Source: Pyrenophora tritici-repentis (taxonomy: Eukaryota > Ascomycota > Dothideomycetes > Pleosporales > Pleosporaceae). From it: a stretch of DNA of 64,000 nt. Positions 1 to 11,462 of this stretch are shown here, in pieces (within the stretch, counting starts at the first letter, position 1; every line of letters starts with the position of its first letter). A program made the translations under genes and the position numbers. A model generated the notes under the pieces. It was not told the origin of the DNA, made no database searches, and was given only the letters and a program-made list of their open reading frames with translations. The stretch is taken from the NCBI RefSeq assembly GCF_003171515.1, contig NC_089390.1, positions 8,994,274-9,058,273 on the forward strand, written 5' to 3'.

Positions 1-1856
1 TGCTCATCTCAAAGTTACCACGAGAACGAAAGAGTCGAGTTGTGCCTGGGAGGCTCACTTTGCTGATGGAAAGCTTTCCAGTCCGAAGCCGGGCCAAAGC
101 GCGGAGCCGAAGCCCAAGGCTGGACGACAGGGCACCATCATCACAGTACGTTGAAACTTGTGGACATGCAGAAGTCGTAGTTGACATTTGCTAGGTTGAA
201 GATCTCTTCTACAATGTTCCCTCACGGCGGAGAGCTTTTCGCTCAGCTAGTGAAGAGTATGCTAAAATCCTCGAGCTCGTTGGACGCTACGCTGTTCACT
301 GCGAGGGAGTGGCTTTCTCCTGCAAAAAGATAGGAGAGAACAACAGCAATAGCGTGACAGTTCCTGCTGCTGCTAGTGTAAAAGATCGGATACGACAAAT
401 CCATGGCAGCAGCGCTGCGAACGAGCTGGTCGAATTAAGCGTTGAAGACGACCGCTGGGGCTTCAAGTGCAAAGGTTGGGTCAGTAGTGCTAACTACAAC
501 GCAAAGAGGACACAAATGCTTCTCTTCATCAATCACCGATCAGTCGAGTCGCCGGTAATCAAGAAGAGCGTCGAGCAGACATATGCCACATTCCTGCCCA
601 AAGGAGGACATCCATTCTTCTACCTAAGCCTTGAAATCGAGCCGCAGCGAGTTGATGTCAACGTACATCCAACGAAGCGCGAAGTTCATTTTCTAAATGA
701 AGACGAAATCATTGCCGTTATCTGCGATGCAATCCGCGAAAACTTGAGCAAGGTAGATACGAGCAGGTCCTTCATGACGCAGTCGCTACTTCCAAACCCA
801 AAGGCCCCTTTCGCAACACCCATGAAGTCAAACGTGCCTGTGGCACCAGGAACAGGCCATGCATCAGATCGCAGCGTATCGCGAGCCCCACAGACAGCTC
901 CCAAGAAGCGCAACGACGGCAACCTTGTTCGCACGGATGCCTCAGCACGCAAGATCACATCAATGTTGCAACCGCAAAAGTCAGTCGAGGAGATTGCAAA
1001 CGACGAAAAAGAAAAGGAATACGAAATTACGGGAAAGGAGCCGATAGCATGTCGTCTGACTTCTATCAGTGATCTCCGCGCCGAAGTTCGAGATGCCATG
1101 CATAACGAGCTTACGGAAATGTTATCTTCTCATACCTTTGTCGGCATCGTCGACGAGCAAAAACGCATCGCAGCCATACAATGCGGCGTGAAGCTCTTCC
1201 TAGTTGATTACGCTATGATGTGCAACGAATACTTCTACCAAGTCGGTCTCACCGACTTTGCAAACTATGGGTCCATACGTTTCAGCCCGCCACTGCGACT
1301 GCACGACTTACTCAAAATATCGGTGGAGCAGGAAAAGAAAAGCGCTGGCGATGCAGCGGGTGAGGTGGACTGGGATGAAGTCGTCGACGTTGTCGGGAAA
1401 CAGCTGATCGATAAGGCACCATTGCTGCGCGAGTACTTCTCGATGAACATCACTGCAGAAGGCGAGCTATGTTCTATCCCACTCTTGATGAAGGATTATA
1501 CGCCTTGCATGGCAAAGCTGCCCCAGTTCCTCCTGCGTCTCGGTCCGCATGTCAATTGGAATGAAGAGAAAGGCTGCTTCCAGACGATATTGAGAGAGCT
1601 TGCTTCTTTCTATGTTCCAGAAAGCTTGCCGCTTCCGCCGGACGTACAGGGGACGTACGGCAGGAAGGGCAAGGACAAGGTAGTAGAAGAAGCCACTGAG
1701 ATTACTATGCGGCGTAAGAAGCTATTCAGAGCGCTTGAGTTCAATATCTTCCCAGCGTGTAAAGCGAGATTGGTAGCCACCAAAGGGCTGCTAGACAGTG
1801 GTATTATGGAAGTCGCAAACTTGAAGGGTCTGTATCGGGTTTTCGAGAGATGCTAA
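1..1856 (+). CDS. MLH1: DNA mismatch repair protein MLH1, 3' part (5' end outside window)
   Basis: MutL-family subunit that pairs with PMS1 in the nucleus and couples mismatch recognition to strand incision. Two exons are visible, 2-145 and 195-1856, separated by a 49-bp GT-AG intron (146-194). The first encodes a stretch starting AHLKVTTRTKES, and the second starts VEDLFYNVP, a conserved MutL box just after the GHKL ATPase core. NINHRS-like and DVNVHPTKREVHF motifs of the transducer domain follow. A low-complexity Ser/Pro/Lys linker comes next, then the MLH1 C-terminal domain. The protein ends in FERC, the invariant MLH1 tail that contributes to the PMS1 endonuclease site in known structures. 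The N-terminal ATPase motifs lie upstream of the window. The stop is only 78 bp from the stop of the convergent GH2 gene, so the 3' UTRs probably overlap. Confidence 0.96.
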
Positions 1857-1934
1857 TTCAAGCTACTCATGATACTATACAGGTGGGATCTGTCATTTCC
1901 TAATACATAGCGCAACGTAATGCAAAAAACCTTG

Positions 1935-4007
1935 CTACTTATGCATCTGCGCATACGTTTCCATAACCTTCTCGACAACCTTTTTCACTTCCGCTGCATC
2001 CAGCTTCTCCTTCCGGTCGGGGGTATACACGCCGTTGACCTCTTGCTCAATATCCGTAAGCTGCGTATACACAAAACCACAGCAATGTCCCCCTTCTACA
2101 ATTCCCTTCATCATCTTCTCAATGCGCTTCAGCAGGTCTTTGGGATCTGTCGCTGTCGTGTAGCCCCAGTCACGCGTCCTATCCTCATCTCCTCCAGCAG
2201 CCTCGCGCGCAATATTCACGCCACCAAACTCCGTGCAGATGACCGGTGCACTAGGCGTGTGCTTGGAGCCTGGATCTGCCAAGTTCTCAATCGGCGCTAG
2301 AAACATGGGTCGATTAGCTTTCTTGCCCAAGATACCATCCAGAGTCTTGCACGTATTGGTGAGCTCATCTGCATCAGCGTAGTCGTGGAATGTGGTTAGG
2401 TCTGTAACCACGTGTTCCCAGCCACAGTTGTCGTTTACAGGCCTTGTGGGATCAAGCACTTTGGTCGCGTAATACAGACTTCTGATGTGATCTCTCTGCT
2501 CTTTACTCGCGCCCAAGTCAGTGTACGCCCACGATTCATTCACCGGCGTCCACGCGACAATGCACGGATGGTTGCGGTCTCTCAAGACTGCCTCGCGCCA
2601 CTCTTGGTCCATGCGCTGCACGTAGTCCTCCGAGAAGGCGTATGCATTTGCCATTTCGCCCCAGACGAGGAAACCGAGACGGTCGGCCCAGTAGTGGAAG
2701 ATTGGGTCTTCGACTTTTTGGTGCTTGCGGCAGCCGTTGAATCCCATGTTTTTGCTGAGCTCGATATCGTATTTTAGGGCGGATGAGCTGGGTGGCGTCA
2801 TGAATGTTGTGGGCCAGTAGCCTTGGTCGAGGAAGAGGGCTTGGAAGTAGGGGCGGTTGTTGAGGCGGAAAGTAGAATTGTTCCAATGGAGAGAGCGCAT
2901 GCCAGTTGTAGTGTGAATGGTATCGATTGGCGTTTCCAAAGATGCTGAGTATAGGCGGATGGTTATTCCGTAGAGTGTGGGGTGCTCAGGGGACCAAAGC
3001 GCAACATTGTTGAGCCAGGCTATGGGGTCGGAAAGGGGAGCGGTAGATGTAAGCTCAGAGGGCAGTTGAGAAGTTTGCGTGGTGGAGAGACGCATGTTTG
3101 CTGTGAGAGAGACGGCGTCTGCGTCTTGGGGCAGAGCAGTCTTCTCAGTCTTGCTCACCACGACACCGCCTAGGCTGGCTTCAAGCTCAACGCTGTAGTT
3201 GTGCCCGGCTGGCCGTCCAAGCACCTTGATACTAGCATGCAGATTTCCACCTTCAATTTCATTGCTCTTTAACAAAGTTCCGGTACTCGCGTCTCCAATC
3301 TGGACAGGCGGCACCGACTCAAGCCACACGTTCTGCCAGATACCGCCGCTTGGTGTATAGAATATGCTCTCTGGCTGGGCCTTCCAATATTGCTTACCAC
3401 GCGGCTGCGTGAGATCGTGAGCAGAATCAAAGACCCTGACAGTTATTCGGTGAGTCTTGCCTTTCATAAAGGCGTCTGTGATGTCAACATCAAATGGGAC
3501 ATGTCCGCCACGATGGCCACCGTAGAATTGCCCATCGACCCAAACCTTGGCTACATAGTCAACAGCTCCAAATCTTAGCACCAATCTTTCTCCTGCATCT
3601 CGTTTCTCACTGGTCCGCAAATCCTCAACATCTCTCTCATACCAAAGCACCTCATGTACACCCTTCTCTTCAATCCCTGAAGCCGGACATTGGAATACAT
3701 ACGGGACCTGGATATCCCGCTTCTTGTGCACCTTGTGTTCATTTTTGAATTGATTGCCTTGTAACAGCTCCTGTGTTCCAGCAGCGATCCTGGCTGTGAT
3801 ACTGTGTGCTTCGGTGTTCTCCGCGCTGTTAGTGTTGGTGGGGTTCACGGTGACTTCATCGGGGATGCCGTTCAGATGCCAGCCCCGCGTTATGCCAACA
3901 TCGTTATCGTCGAAGAGGAACGACCAGGTGCCATTCAGAGATATCCAGGTCAGGTCTTCCCGAAGGAAGTCAGGGCGAGGATAGGTGGCTGGTGGTGCTT
4001 GCGGCAT
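1935..4007 (-). CDS. Glycoside hydrolase family 2 protein (beta-galactosidase/beta-glucuronidase type)
   Basis: 690 aa in a single exon. The order is GH2 sugar-binding jelly roll (about 20-230), immunoglobulin-like beta-sandwich (about 230-365) and TIM barrel (about 370-685). The acid/base pair Asn490-Glu491 lies in the motif TPVNESW, and the likely nucleophile is Glu593 in ICTEFGG. The FLDQGYWP motif is typical of a fungal/bacterial GH2 subgroup. No signal peptide is visible, so the enzyme is probably cytoplasmic and acts on imported or internal glycosides. Activity (galactosidase, glucuronidase or mannosidase-like) cannot be told from motifs alone. The ATG at 4007 opens directly on the conserved N-terminal region (YPRPDF, then LNGTWSF), which supports this start. 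Confidence 0.9.
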   Translation of the reverse strand: MPQAPPATYPRPDFLREDLTWISLNGTWSFLFDDNDVGITRGWHLNGIPDEVTVNPTNTNSAENTEAHSITARIAAGTQELLQGNQFKNEHKVHKKRDIQVPYVFQCPASGIEEKGVHEVLWYERDVEDLRTSEKRDAGERLVLRFGAVDYVAKVWVDGQFYGGHRGGHVPFDVDITDAFMKGKTHRITVRVFDSAHDLTQPRGKQYWKAQPESIFYTPSGGIWQNVWLESVPPVQIGDASTGTLLKSNEIEGGNLHASIKVLGRPAGHNYSVELEASLGGVVVSKTEKTALPQDADAVSLTANMRLSTTQTSQLPSELTSTAPLSDPIAWLNNVALWSPEHPTLYGITIRLYSASLETPIDTIHTTTGMRSLHWNNSTFRLNNRPYFQALFLDQGYWPTTFMTPPSSSALKYDIELSKNMGFNGCRKHQKVEDPIFHYWADRLGFLVWGEMANAYAFSEDYVQRMDQEWREAVLRDRNHPCIVAWTPVNESWAYTDLGASKEQRDHIRSLYYATKVLDPTRPVNDNCGWEHVVTDLTTFHDYADADELTNTCKTLDGILGKKANRPMFLAPIENLADPGSKHTPSAPVICTEFGGVNIAREAAGGDEDRTRDWGYTTATDPKDLLKRIEKMMKGIVEGGHCCGFVYTQLTDIEQEVNGVYTPDRKEKLDAAEVKKVVEKVMETYAQMHK

Positions 4008-4492
4008 GGTGGTAAAGCAACAGATTCAATTGGTGAAGTGATGACTGGCGAGGTGAGCTCAAGACGGATACGTGATACAAAAGTTAGCATGCACGTGAGA
4101 CTTTATGCCGAGTGGTGGAGGTGTGGGGAAATAGACTGGGTCCACTGAGCACCAAGCTTGTTCGAGACTAGTCAACTGTGAGAATTCGTGGACATGCAGA
4201 AGGAGCGTCACTATTCGATCACCAATGCAGTTACACCTTCTCAGGTTGTGCGAAGGCTATCGCATATCTCACGACTAGGTAGCTTGACTTTGCTACGTGA
4301 GGATAAAACTATCCCAAATCGGTGTGGTATCATTCCTTTTGTAATACGAAATACATGAGATAGTAAACCAAGTTTTCCTTAGACGCTGGAGGCCCTGCGT
4401 AACGCCGTAACATGATCATAACTCATGACAGATTCAATGCGATGAGCCGAAAAACCCAGAAAATTCCGTTCCTTCCAATGCCGATGATGCGC
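4008..4492. other. Intergenic, GH2 promoter / MET5 3' flank
   Basis: 485 bp between two genes on the minus strand. It should contain the GH2 promoter and the MET5 3' UTR. I see no open frame with coding character and no repeat. Confidence 0.6.
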
Positions 4493-7400
4493 TTACTCTG
4501 CATCCGACTCTTGTTCCGCAGTCTGTAACAGGGGTTAGCATTATGGTCTTCTTCCAATATATGATTAATGTTGCTTACGTTGTCGTGAAAGTTCGTGCCG
4601 TGCGTGGTCTCATTGATATAACCCTTTCTGATGACAAAGTCACCAAAGTGTTCACCTTCATTCCTTTCTCTGGCGTATTGCTTGATCATTGGTTGCATGA
4701 TCTCTAGGATCTCCTCCTCCTTGATGGAACTCCTGTACAGCTTGTTCAACCTTTGGCCGTGGTAGCCACCACCAAGGTACATGTTGTACGCGCCGTAGGC
4801 TTTGCCAACGAAAGCGACCTCAGCGAGCCATGGACGCGCGCAGCCGTTGGGGCAACCAGTCATACGCATGACAATACTGTCTTGGCGAAGACCGGACTCT
4901 TCAAGTGTGCCCTCGAGCTTGGAGATAAGCTCAGGTAGATAACGTTCCGACTCAGCCATGGCGAGACCGCAAGTTGGGAAGGCAACGCAAGCAGAACTAG
5001 ATAGCCTCATGCCCGAGAAGTTGGTGTTATCAAGCTTCCACTTCTTCAGTAGTTCCTTCATAGCAGGCAAGTCCTCGTCGGCGACATTTGCGAGGATCAA
5101 ATGCTGGTTACCAGTCAACCGGAATTCGCCCTTGTGTGCCTTGGCCACTTCAATCAAACCAGTCTTCATAGGGAAGTCAGCAGTATCCTCGATGCGACCG
5201 TTCTCAATGAAAAGGGTGAAGTGGTTGAGGCCAGTCTCGTCCTTTTGCCAACCGAAGGTGTCGATGTTGCTTTGGAACTTGAAAGGCTTGGGCTCAGCAA
5301 ATTTCTGACCCCAAAGCTCCTCAACCTTTCCAATGAACACGTCAACACCCATGTCATCGATGGTGTACTTGAGACGCGCATGCTTCCTGTTCTTACGATC
5401 GCCGTGATCACGCTGGACGAGCATGATTTTCTCGCAAACAAGGTGCACTTGATCGGTAGAGACGTAACCGAACATGGTTCCAGTCCTTGGGTAAGTCTTC
5501 TTGTTGTTGTGCGTTACACCCATACCACCACCGGCAAGTAAGTTGAACCCTTCGAGGTTTCCATCTTCGCCCTTGATTGCAATGAGACCAATGTCGTGAG
5601 CATAGACGTCGGTGTCGTTGTGAGGAGGGATAGCGATGGTGATTTTGAACTTTCGAGGAAGGTAAAGAGGTCCGTAAAGCGGCTCGTGGTCTTGGACAGC
5701 TTCACCGGCAATCTTACGCTTTTGTTTTGTCTCGTCATCCTCGAGCCAGATCTCGTGGTAGGCGGTGGTGGAAGGAAGGAGGTGATCACTGATCTTCTGG
5801 GCGATGGTTTGGACCTGGGCGTGGTACTTTGACTGTGTGGGGAGAGAGCTGCACATGACGTTTCGGTTGACATCACCACAAGCAGCGATAGTCGTCATCA
5901 AGGCCTTGTTGATAGCTTGCATAGCTGGCTTGAGCTTTCCTTTTACAACGCCGTGGAACTGGAATGTTTGTCGGGTCGTGAGCTTCATGGTCTCGTTTCC
6001 AAGCTTCGTGCTGATCTCGTCCATCTGGAGCCATTGCTTGGGCGTAGAAACACCACCAGGAAGTCTGCATCGGATCATGAACGAGTACGCAGGCTCAAGA
6101 CCTTGTGCTTTGCGCTCGTCACGGAGATCACGGTCATCCTGCATATATGTACCGTGGAACTTGGTTAGTTGTTGGTCGCTTGCCGAGATCGCACCAGTGC
6201 TGGTGTCAGCTAGGCCTTCTTCGATAGTACCTCGAAGGAAGTTTGAAGCAGCCTTCATGTCCTCATTGGTAAGCGGCGCTGGCTCCTCTGGTAGGTTCTC
6301 TACGTTGGCAACGCCAAGTTTCTCCCAGAGCTTTGGCTCCCAATCGGCATATGCAGTCTGATAAGCGTCTGGATCTTGGTCATCTCCAAGACCACAGTCG
6401 ACCATGGGCTTACCGCCAAGGGCAAGTAGACGCGCGTGGAGATCCTTGGCGGGCTTGTTGTAGTAGATTTTGTCTTCTTTACGGGGCCAGTAGTGGCTGT
6501 CGCCGAGACCAAAGACACCAAAGTTCACTGTTGCGAGATCTAGATCAGTGGAGTCCTTGACGGTTTCCCAGAAAGTGCGACCGTTCTGCGGGAACTCTCC
6601 CTGGCCAGCAACACTGGTCATCAAAATGACGTTCTGCTCGTTGGGCAAGTCTTCGATCGGGAAGTCGTCCATGGCCATGACCATGGTCTTGAGTCCCCTG
6701 GCCTTGCCTCGGTTTCCCAGACGCTTCGCTAGGTTCTCAGCGTTACCGTTGTCGGAAGCGAAAAGAATGGTCATTGGGTCGCCTTGCAGGCCTTCGAGAA
6801 GCTTGCTGTACGCGTCCTTGGCCTTGCGCTTCTGTAGCTGCCTAACCTCAGTTCCGTAGGATCCGGAGATGTTTGATGAGAACTCAGGGTGTCTCTTCAT
6901 GACCTGAGACATGTAGTTGTCGCGCGAGAGGAATTCCTCCAGTTCCTTCTTGATGCGTTCGGAGTCAAGCTTGAAGTTATCTTCGCCCTTCTCCTCTGCT
7001 CGGGGATTCCAGCGGTACAATGGCCAGTAGCCCAGGTCAACGGCCTTCTTCGTCTCTTGAAGAACAGTGAGAGGTGTATCATTTTCCTTCTCATACGGCA
7101 AGTACGCAAGGACAACGGAAGGTCCGTCGAACTTGTCGGCCTCAATCATGGCCTCCAGAACCTGAGTGTAGGAGCTGTATACCGCAACTGAAGCTACGTA
7201 TGCGTTACCAAAGTTCATCGCATATAGACCGATGTCCTTCTTCCGCCTCGCCGCATCAGCGGCAGCACGCTCAGAGTAAGGGGTTGAGTCGACAATGAGC
7301 ATGTTGACGTTTTCGCCGGATGCCAGGACGTGATGTACACCAGAGTTTCCAAGATCGTATGCCCAAGCATCCGATCCGACTAACCATGGAGACTCCTTGT

Positions 7401-9298
7401 AGAAAAGCTTTTTTGACGACAAAAGCTTGTTGGCGATGGGCGAGCCATCAGTGCTCAAGCGAGCAATGACTTCAGGGGCAATCTCGTCAGACTTGTCACC
7501 GTCATCAGCGTTGAGTGCCCATTTTGAGAGCCACTGCTGCGATGCGGGTGTGGTGAAGTCATTGCCCTTTGCTGCAGCCGCAGCCTCATCTACCAGTCGC
7601 TTCCGGTGCTCCTTGCGTGCTACTAGGGAACCAAATCCATATTCTGGGGTGGCGGAGATGTCGTTGGAAACGCCAGCGTGCTGTGAACCAAGCTGGTTAG
7701 CGATATGAAGTTTGTCACCAAAGATCTGGTTCAAGATCTTCATGTAGGCATTCTCTAACCCTGGTTGTTCAGCCTTGACGGCCTGTGCTTGTGGTCCATC
7801 GAGGTTGCCGATGACAAGATTCTGTACTGGTGTCTCACTCATGAGATTCTGGAACACACCACGCATTGCTTGGGCGACGGTCTCCTCGTTGATGTATCCC
7901 AACTGATATCCAACAACAACGGGTGACGCGCCACCAGTTGACTTCAAGGACATGAGCAGGTCGAGGAGAACAGGTCCCCATCTAGTGGTCTTTCTCCGTA
8001 CTTGCTCAAGCACGGCGATTCTCTTGAGCGAGCGAGGTAGCATGGGTGCAAGCGATGCGCCCAGCCAGGGACGGTACAACCGCGCTGTGATGATGGCTGT
8101 GTTGGCATAGGCCTTGGTCTCCTCGACACTGTCAAGTTCAGTGGCGAAGACGGCAGTGTCGGCACCAAAGAGGAAAATGGCCGCCTCCTCAGTGCCTGTT
8201 CCGGAGAAAGCAAATGCGTCGTAGCTTCGTCCGGTTATGTCCTTGATGGTTCCCCAAATCTGTGTGGCAAATCGGTAGATGTCCTCAGAAGAGACAGGCT
8301 TCGACACCAACGACTCTACGGTAGTTGCGGAAGAGGCAGACGCAGCGCTAGTACTGGCATCGCGGTGTGATGAGCCTGAAGAAGAATCACCTCGCTGGCT
8401 GTTCCTCTCTGACACTGGAAGCGACTTGGCCTGCTCAGGAGCAGTTGCTGGCACTGCTGTTGGGACAGCGTTCACGACTTGGCTCCGAGCAAAGGACAAG
8501 GTAGATGACCTGCCGTCGTCTGCATATAGAGTCGTCTCATCCGATTTCGAGTTCTGGTAAGCCGCGACCGCGTCTAAGTCGATGACACTTCGCACCAGAT
8601 CGGCATCTTCCACCTCAACAGCCTTCTTAAAGGCGGTTGCGCCAGCATCGAAGAAGTGAATGACACCCTTGCCAGACTTGATAGCCAAAGCATGGGCTGT
8701 CAAAGCAAGATCCTGCAATTCCTGTAGTGTCTCCGACTGAATGAAGGCGAATCCGCACTGTCTGATGGAGGTGATGTCGGAGAAGTCGGGGTAACCTGAA
8801 GGTGCCACCGACACATGAAGGACAACGGGGTATTGGGCGAGTTTGTAGAGGTGCGGTATCGATTTTACGAGGATGGACGAGGTCGTGGTCACGCTGGTGA
8901 GTTTGCCTGCGCGAATGGGCTGGAAGACTGAAAGGAGCGGATCCGCGTTTTGGCGGACAGTGAGGATCTGGGAAAGAGGGTCAGTACAATGCTGTTTGAT
9001 TACAAACAACTACATGCGCATACCTCTGGCTGCGTCTTGCAGACAACGCTGGGCGCATTGTGCTTTTGGAGTCCGCGCAGTGCCTCGGAGAACTCGGATT
9101 CGGTCGTCAAAGAAGGCACGACCGACACAATCACGTCGGAGGTCAAGTGGGCAATTCGGGCCACTAGAAGAAACCAGGCGTCAGTACATTGTACTTTGTC
9201 AAATATGCAATTACTCCTTTGGTGAGGGAGGGGCAAATGGCGGGGTGGGTGTTTTGCGGGGACATACCAGCCTCTCCTGCAGTCGAGACAGACGCCAT
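4493..9298 (-). CDS. MET5: Sulfite reductase [NADPH] hemoprotein beta subunit
   Basis: Reduces sulfite to sulfide in assimilatory sulfur metabolism, with the flavoprotein alpha subunit (MET10). Four exons (minus strand): 9298-9268, 9163-9024, 8967-4579 and 4522-4493; introns of 104, 56 and 56 bp are all GT-AG and phase-consistent, giving 1529 aa. Order: pyruvate:ferredoxin-oxidoreductase-like N-terminal region (to about 760), flavodoxin-like domain (about 788-950, starts MTILFASDNGNAENLA), then the duplicated nitrite/sulfite reductase fold. TRQTFQFHG is the siroheme region. The cysteines for the 4Fe-4S/siroheme centre are in ACVAFPTC (about 1384) and GCPNGC (about 1430). The last exon encodes only TAEQESDAE. 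Reading through without that splice gives a non-conserved basic tail, which is why the last intron is called. The start ATG at 9298 begins a 31-nt exon. Length is close to yeast Met5 (1442 aa). Confidence 0.95.
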
Positions 9299-9896
9299 AT
9301 TGACTGCGGATTCAGAGTTGACAGTAACAGTAAGGAAACATCTATGGGGCAGAAGAGGAGTAATAGTAGGATTTCGGAACGTCGGCGACAGTCCTCATAG
9401 TCAGCGGCAATGGAAAAATTGCCCATGAACAGGTCATCACAACGCGTGCCGAAAGCACGCAATCTTTTAGTGCAATTCAGGGTCTGGGGCAAGAGCCGAA
9501 ATGCGGCGAATCACATGGGCATAGATGCGAACTCGGTGCAATCCCTCAGCCTAGATGGTCGTGACGGGCTCGAGGCGAGACTGTAGCCCGAATTTCATCC
9601 ATAGCGCATCTGGTGGTGGAGTCGCGTCTGGTCGTAGGTCGGACGCTTACTCTACGGTGCATGAGTGGCCAGGTGACTTGGAGACAGGCCGCGCTAGGCC
9701 GCATGTGGGCGTTGCCGAGGATGCTCTTATCGATTACATGCTACCTCCACCCGTTCGGCTTGCTGTTCTGGCAGCCGGCATGCATCATGGCTGATGGCAT
9801 CAAACTGCACACCCCGAACGACCAATAGTCGACACAGATAATCTTCCGTAATCGCATACATCTGATGTCGTGTTTAGCGCCGCTCTCGCACTTGCA
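9299..9896. promoter_or_regulatory. Divergent promoter region of MET5 and FAD1
   Basis: 598 bp between the two start codons, with the genes transcribed away from each other. At 9794-9803 the sequence ATGGCATCAA matches 9 of 10 positions of the CYS3/MetR bZIP consensus ATGRYRYCAT known from Neurospora sulfur control. It lies about 95 bp upstream of the FAD1 ATG. No CACGTG (Cbf1-type) box was seen. Functional use is inferred only. Confidence 0.5.
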
Positions 9897-10838
9897 ATGA
9901 ACACCGCTTCCGGCTTCTCAGATCCCCTTGTCACCAATACCCCGCCACCTTTCAACGAGCTATGCGCACGCATTGATGACCGCATATCCACCTTCCTGGA
10001 CGCAAAGCATGTATCAGACCGTATCAAAAACGTGCAGGAGCAGACGCGTACATCGCTGGAAGTCATAGCAGAGGCACTGGAAAGATACAGGTGTGCCTCA
10101 ACCATTCAGGGGCAATATATCGACGCTATGATACTGACGGCTATGCAGTTTACCAGAACTGTCATTATCCTATAATGGCGGAAAAGACTGTCTTGTTCTG
10201 CTCATACTATACCTCTGTGGCATGCACAGGCGAGGCCTGACCCAAACCTCCAACCCGTCGTCCAACATCGAAACCGCCGTACAATGCGTCTACATACAGG
10301 ACGCGCACCCCTTTCCAGAGGTAGAGGAGTTTGTCGTACATAGCAGCAAGATATATTCACTCTCCCTTTTGGAATACGCAAAACCGATGAAGGCTGCATT
10401 TGCAGATTACCTCAAGGATACTCCGTCAGTCAAGGCGATATTCGTAGGAACCCGACGGACAGATCCGCATGGCCAGCACTTGACCCATTTCGACCCAACC
10501 GACTCCGGGTGGCCTGCATTCGTACGAATACATCCCGTAATAGACTGGCATTACGTAGATATATGGACGGTAGGAGACACATAGCAGTCGTGTGCGTTCG
10601 TCGCTAAAACCCCCAGTTCATCCGATACCTCAACATCCCTTATTGCTCCCTATACGATCTTGGCTATACTTCGTTAGGTGGAACTACCGATACGCACCCG
10701 AACCCGAAGCTGGTACGGCAGCCATCGACACAACAAGTGCCACAAGTTGGGGATGCGAATAATACACTGAAGCCTAAATTCAGGCCAGCGTATGAACTAG
10801 TGGATGATTACGAAGAGCGGTTGGGTAGAGATAGATAG
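9897..10838 (+). CDS. FAD1: FAD synthetase (FMN adenylyltransferase)
   Basis: Transfers AMP from ATP to FMN to make FAD; belongs to the PAPS-reductase-like ATP-PPase fold. Three exons: 9897-10090, 10149-10569 and 10617-10838. Introns of 58 and 47 bp are GT-AG, giving 278 aa. The second exon opens with the P-loop-like LSYNGGKDC motif. It continues to VGTRRTDPHG and the block FDPTDSGWPAFVRIHPVIDWHY, and the third exon adds FIRYLNIPYCSLYDLGYTSLGGTTDTHPNP, all hallmarks of Fad1. The ATG at 9897 is the only in-frame ATG before the conserved region. The length is slightly below yeast Fad1 (306 aa). The gene is divergent from MET5, whose holoenzyme needs flavins. Confidence 0.95.
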
Positions 10839-11462
10839 GCAAAATATCATTGGTTATACGCACTCGCATGGGCTATGGGCACTTTCTATGGTACTGGTTC
10901 AATAGTCTGTATGCTCAATTCGGTCCTCCAGGTCAACCCCCCTATCCCTTTCCTCAAACGTCATCTTAGAAACAGTATTAATTCGAGTACATAATGTTGT
11001 TTAAACTACAATCTTATAGGAAAGTAGCTGCCGAATCTGGAATCCCAAACGAGACCCCCCCCCCTTTGCTCCACTCGACATGGAGAGTTCTCGGGGATAC
11101 CTTTCTTTTTTGTTTAGAAAACATATGAATTGGTCATGTTGAAGATGTCCTCTTGTTCGAAACCACACATAAGTCAAAGATTATGCCATCGGAAGTTATT
11201 TTTGCAAGTCATCAACATATTCGTCATAGAAGACCCTGGCATTGGCTGATAGCGGAAAGTGGGTGTAAGCGATCGCTAGAACAGAAGGCGCACTACGGCA
11301 CCTAAACTATGGTACATGAAATGTTATTATTGCCGCTAGAAGCTGCAAGGAAATGATCATAGGCCTTTGAATATTATTTCTCTCATATTGTACCACAAAA
11401 AATCTACGTGACGTGACACAAACATAAACAAACTTCATTTCGGTTTGCGGCAGGGCGGTAAG
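10839..11462. other. Intergenic, between FAD1 and HET gene 3' ends
   Basis: 624 bp between convergent genes. It contains a run of 10 C at 11055-11064. No coding frame or RNA gene was seen. Confidence 0.6.

Noticed and set aside
160..4202. Shared 15-mer GTGGACATGCAGAAG at 160-174 and 4188-4202
   Set aside because: About one or two identical 15-mer pairs are expected by chance in 64 kb, and the flanks do not match.
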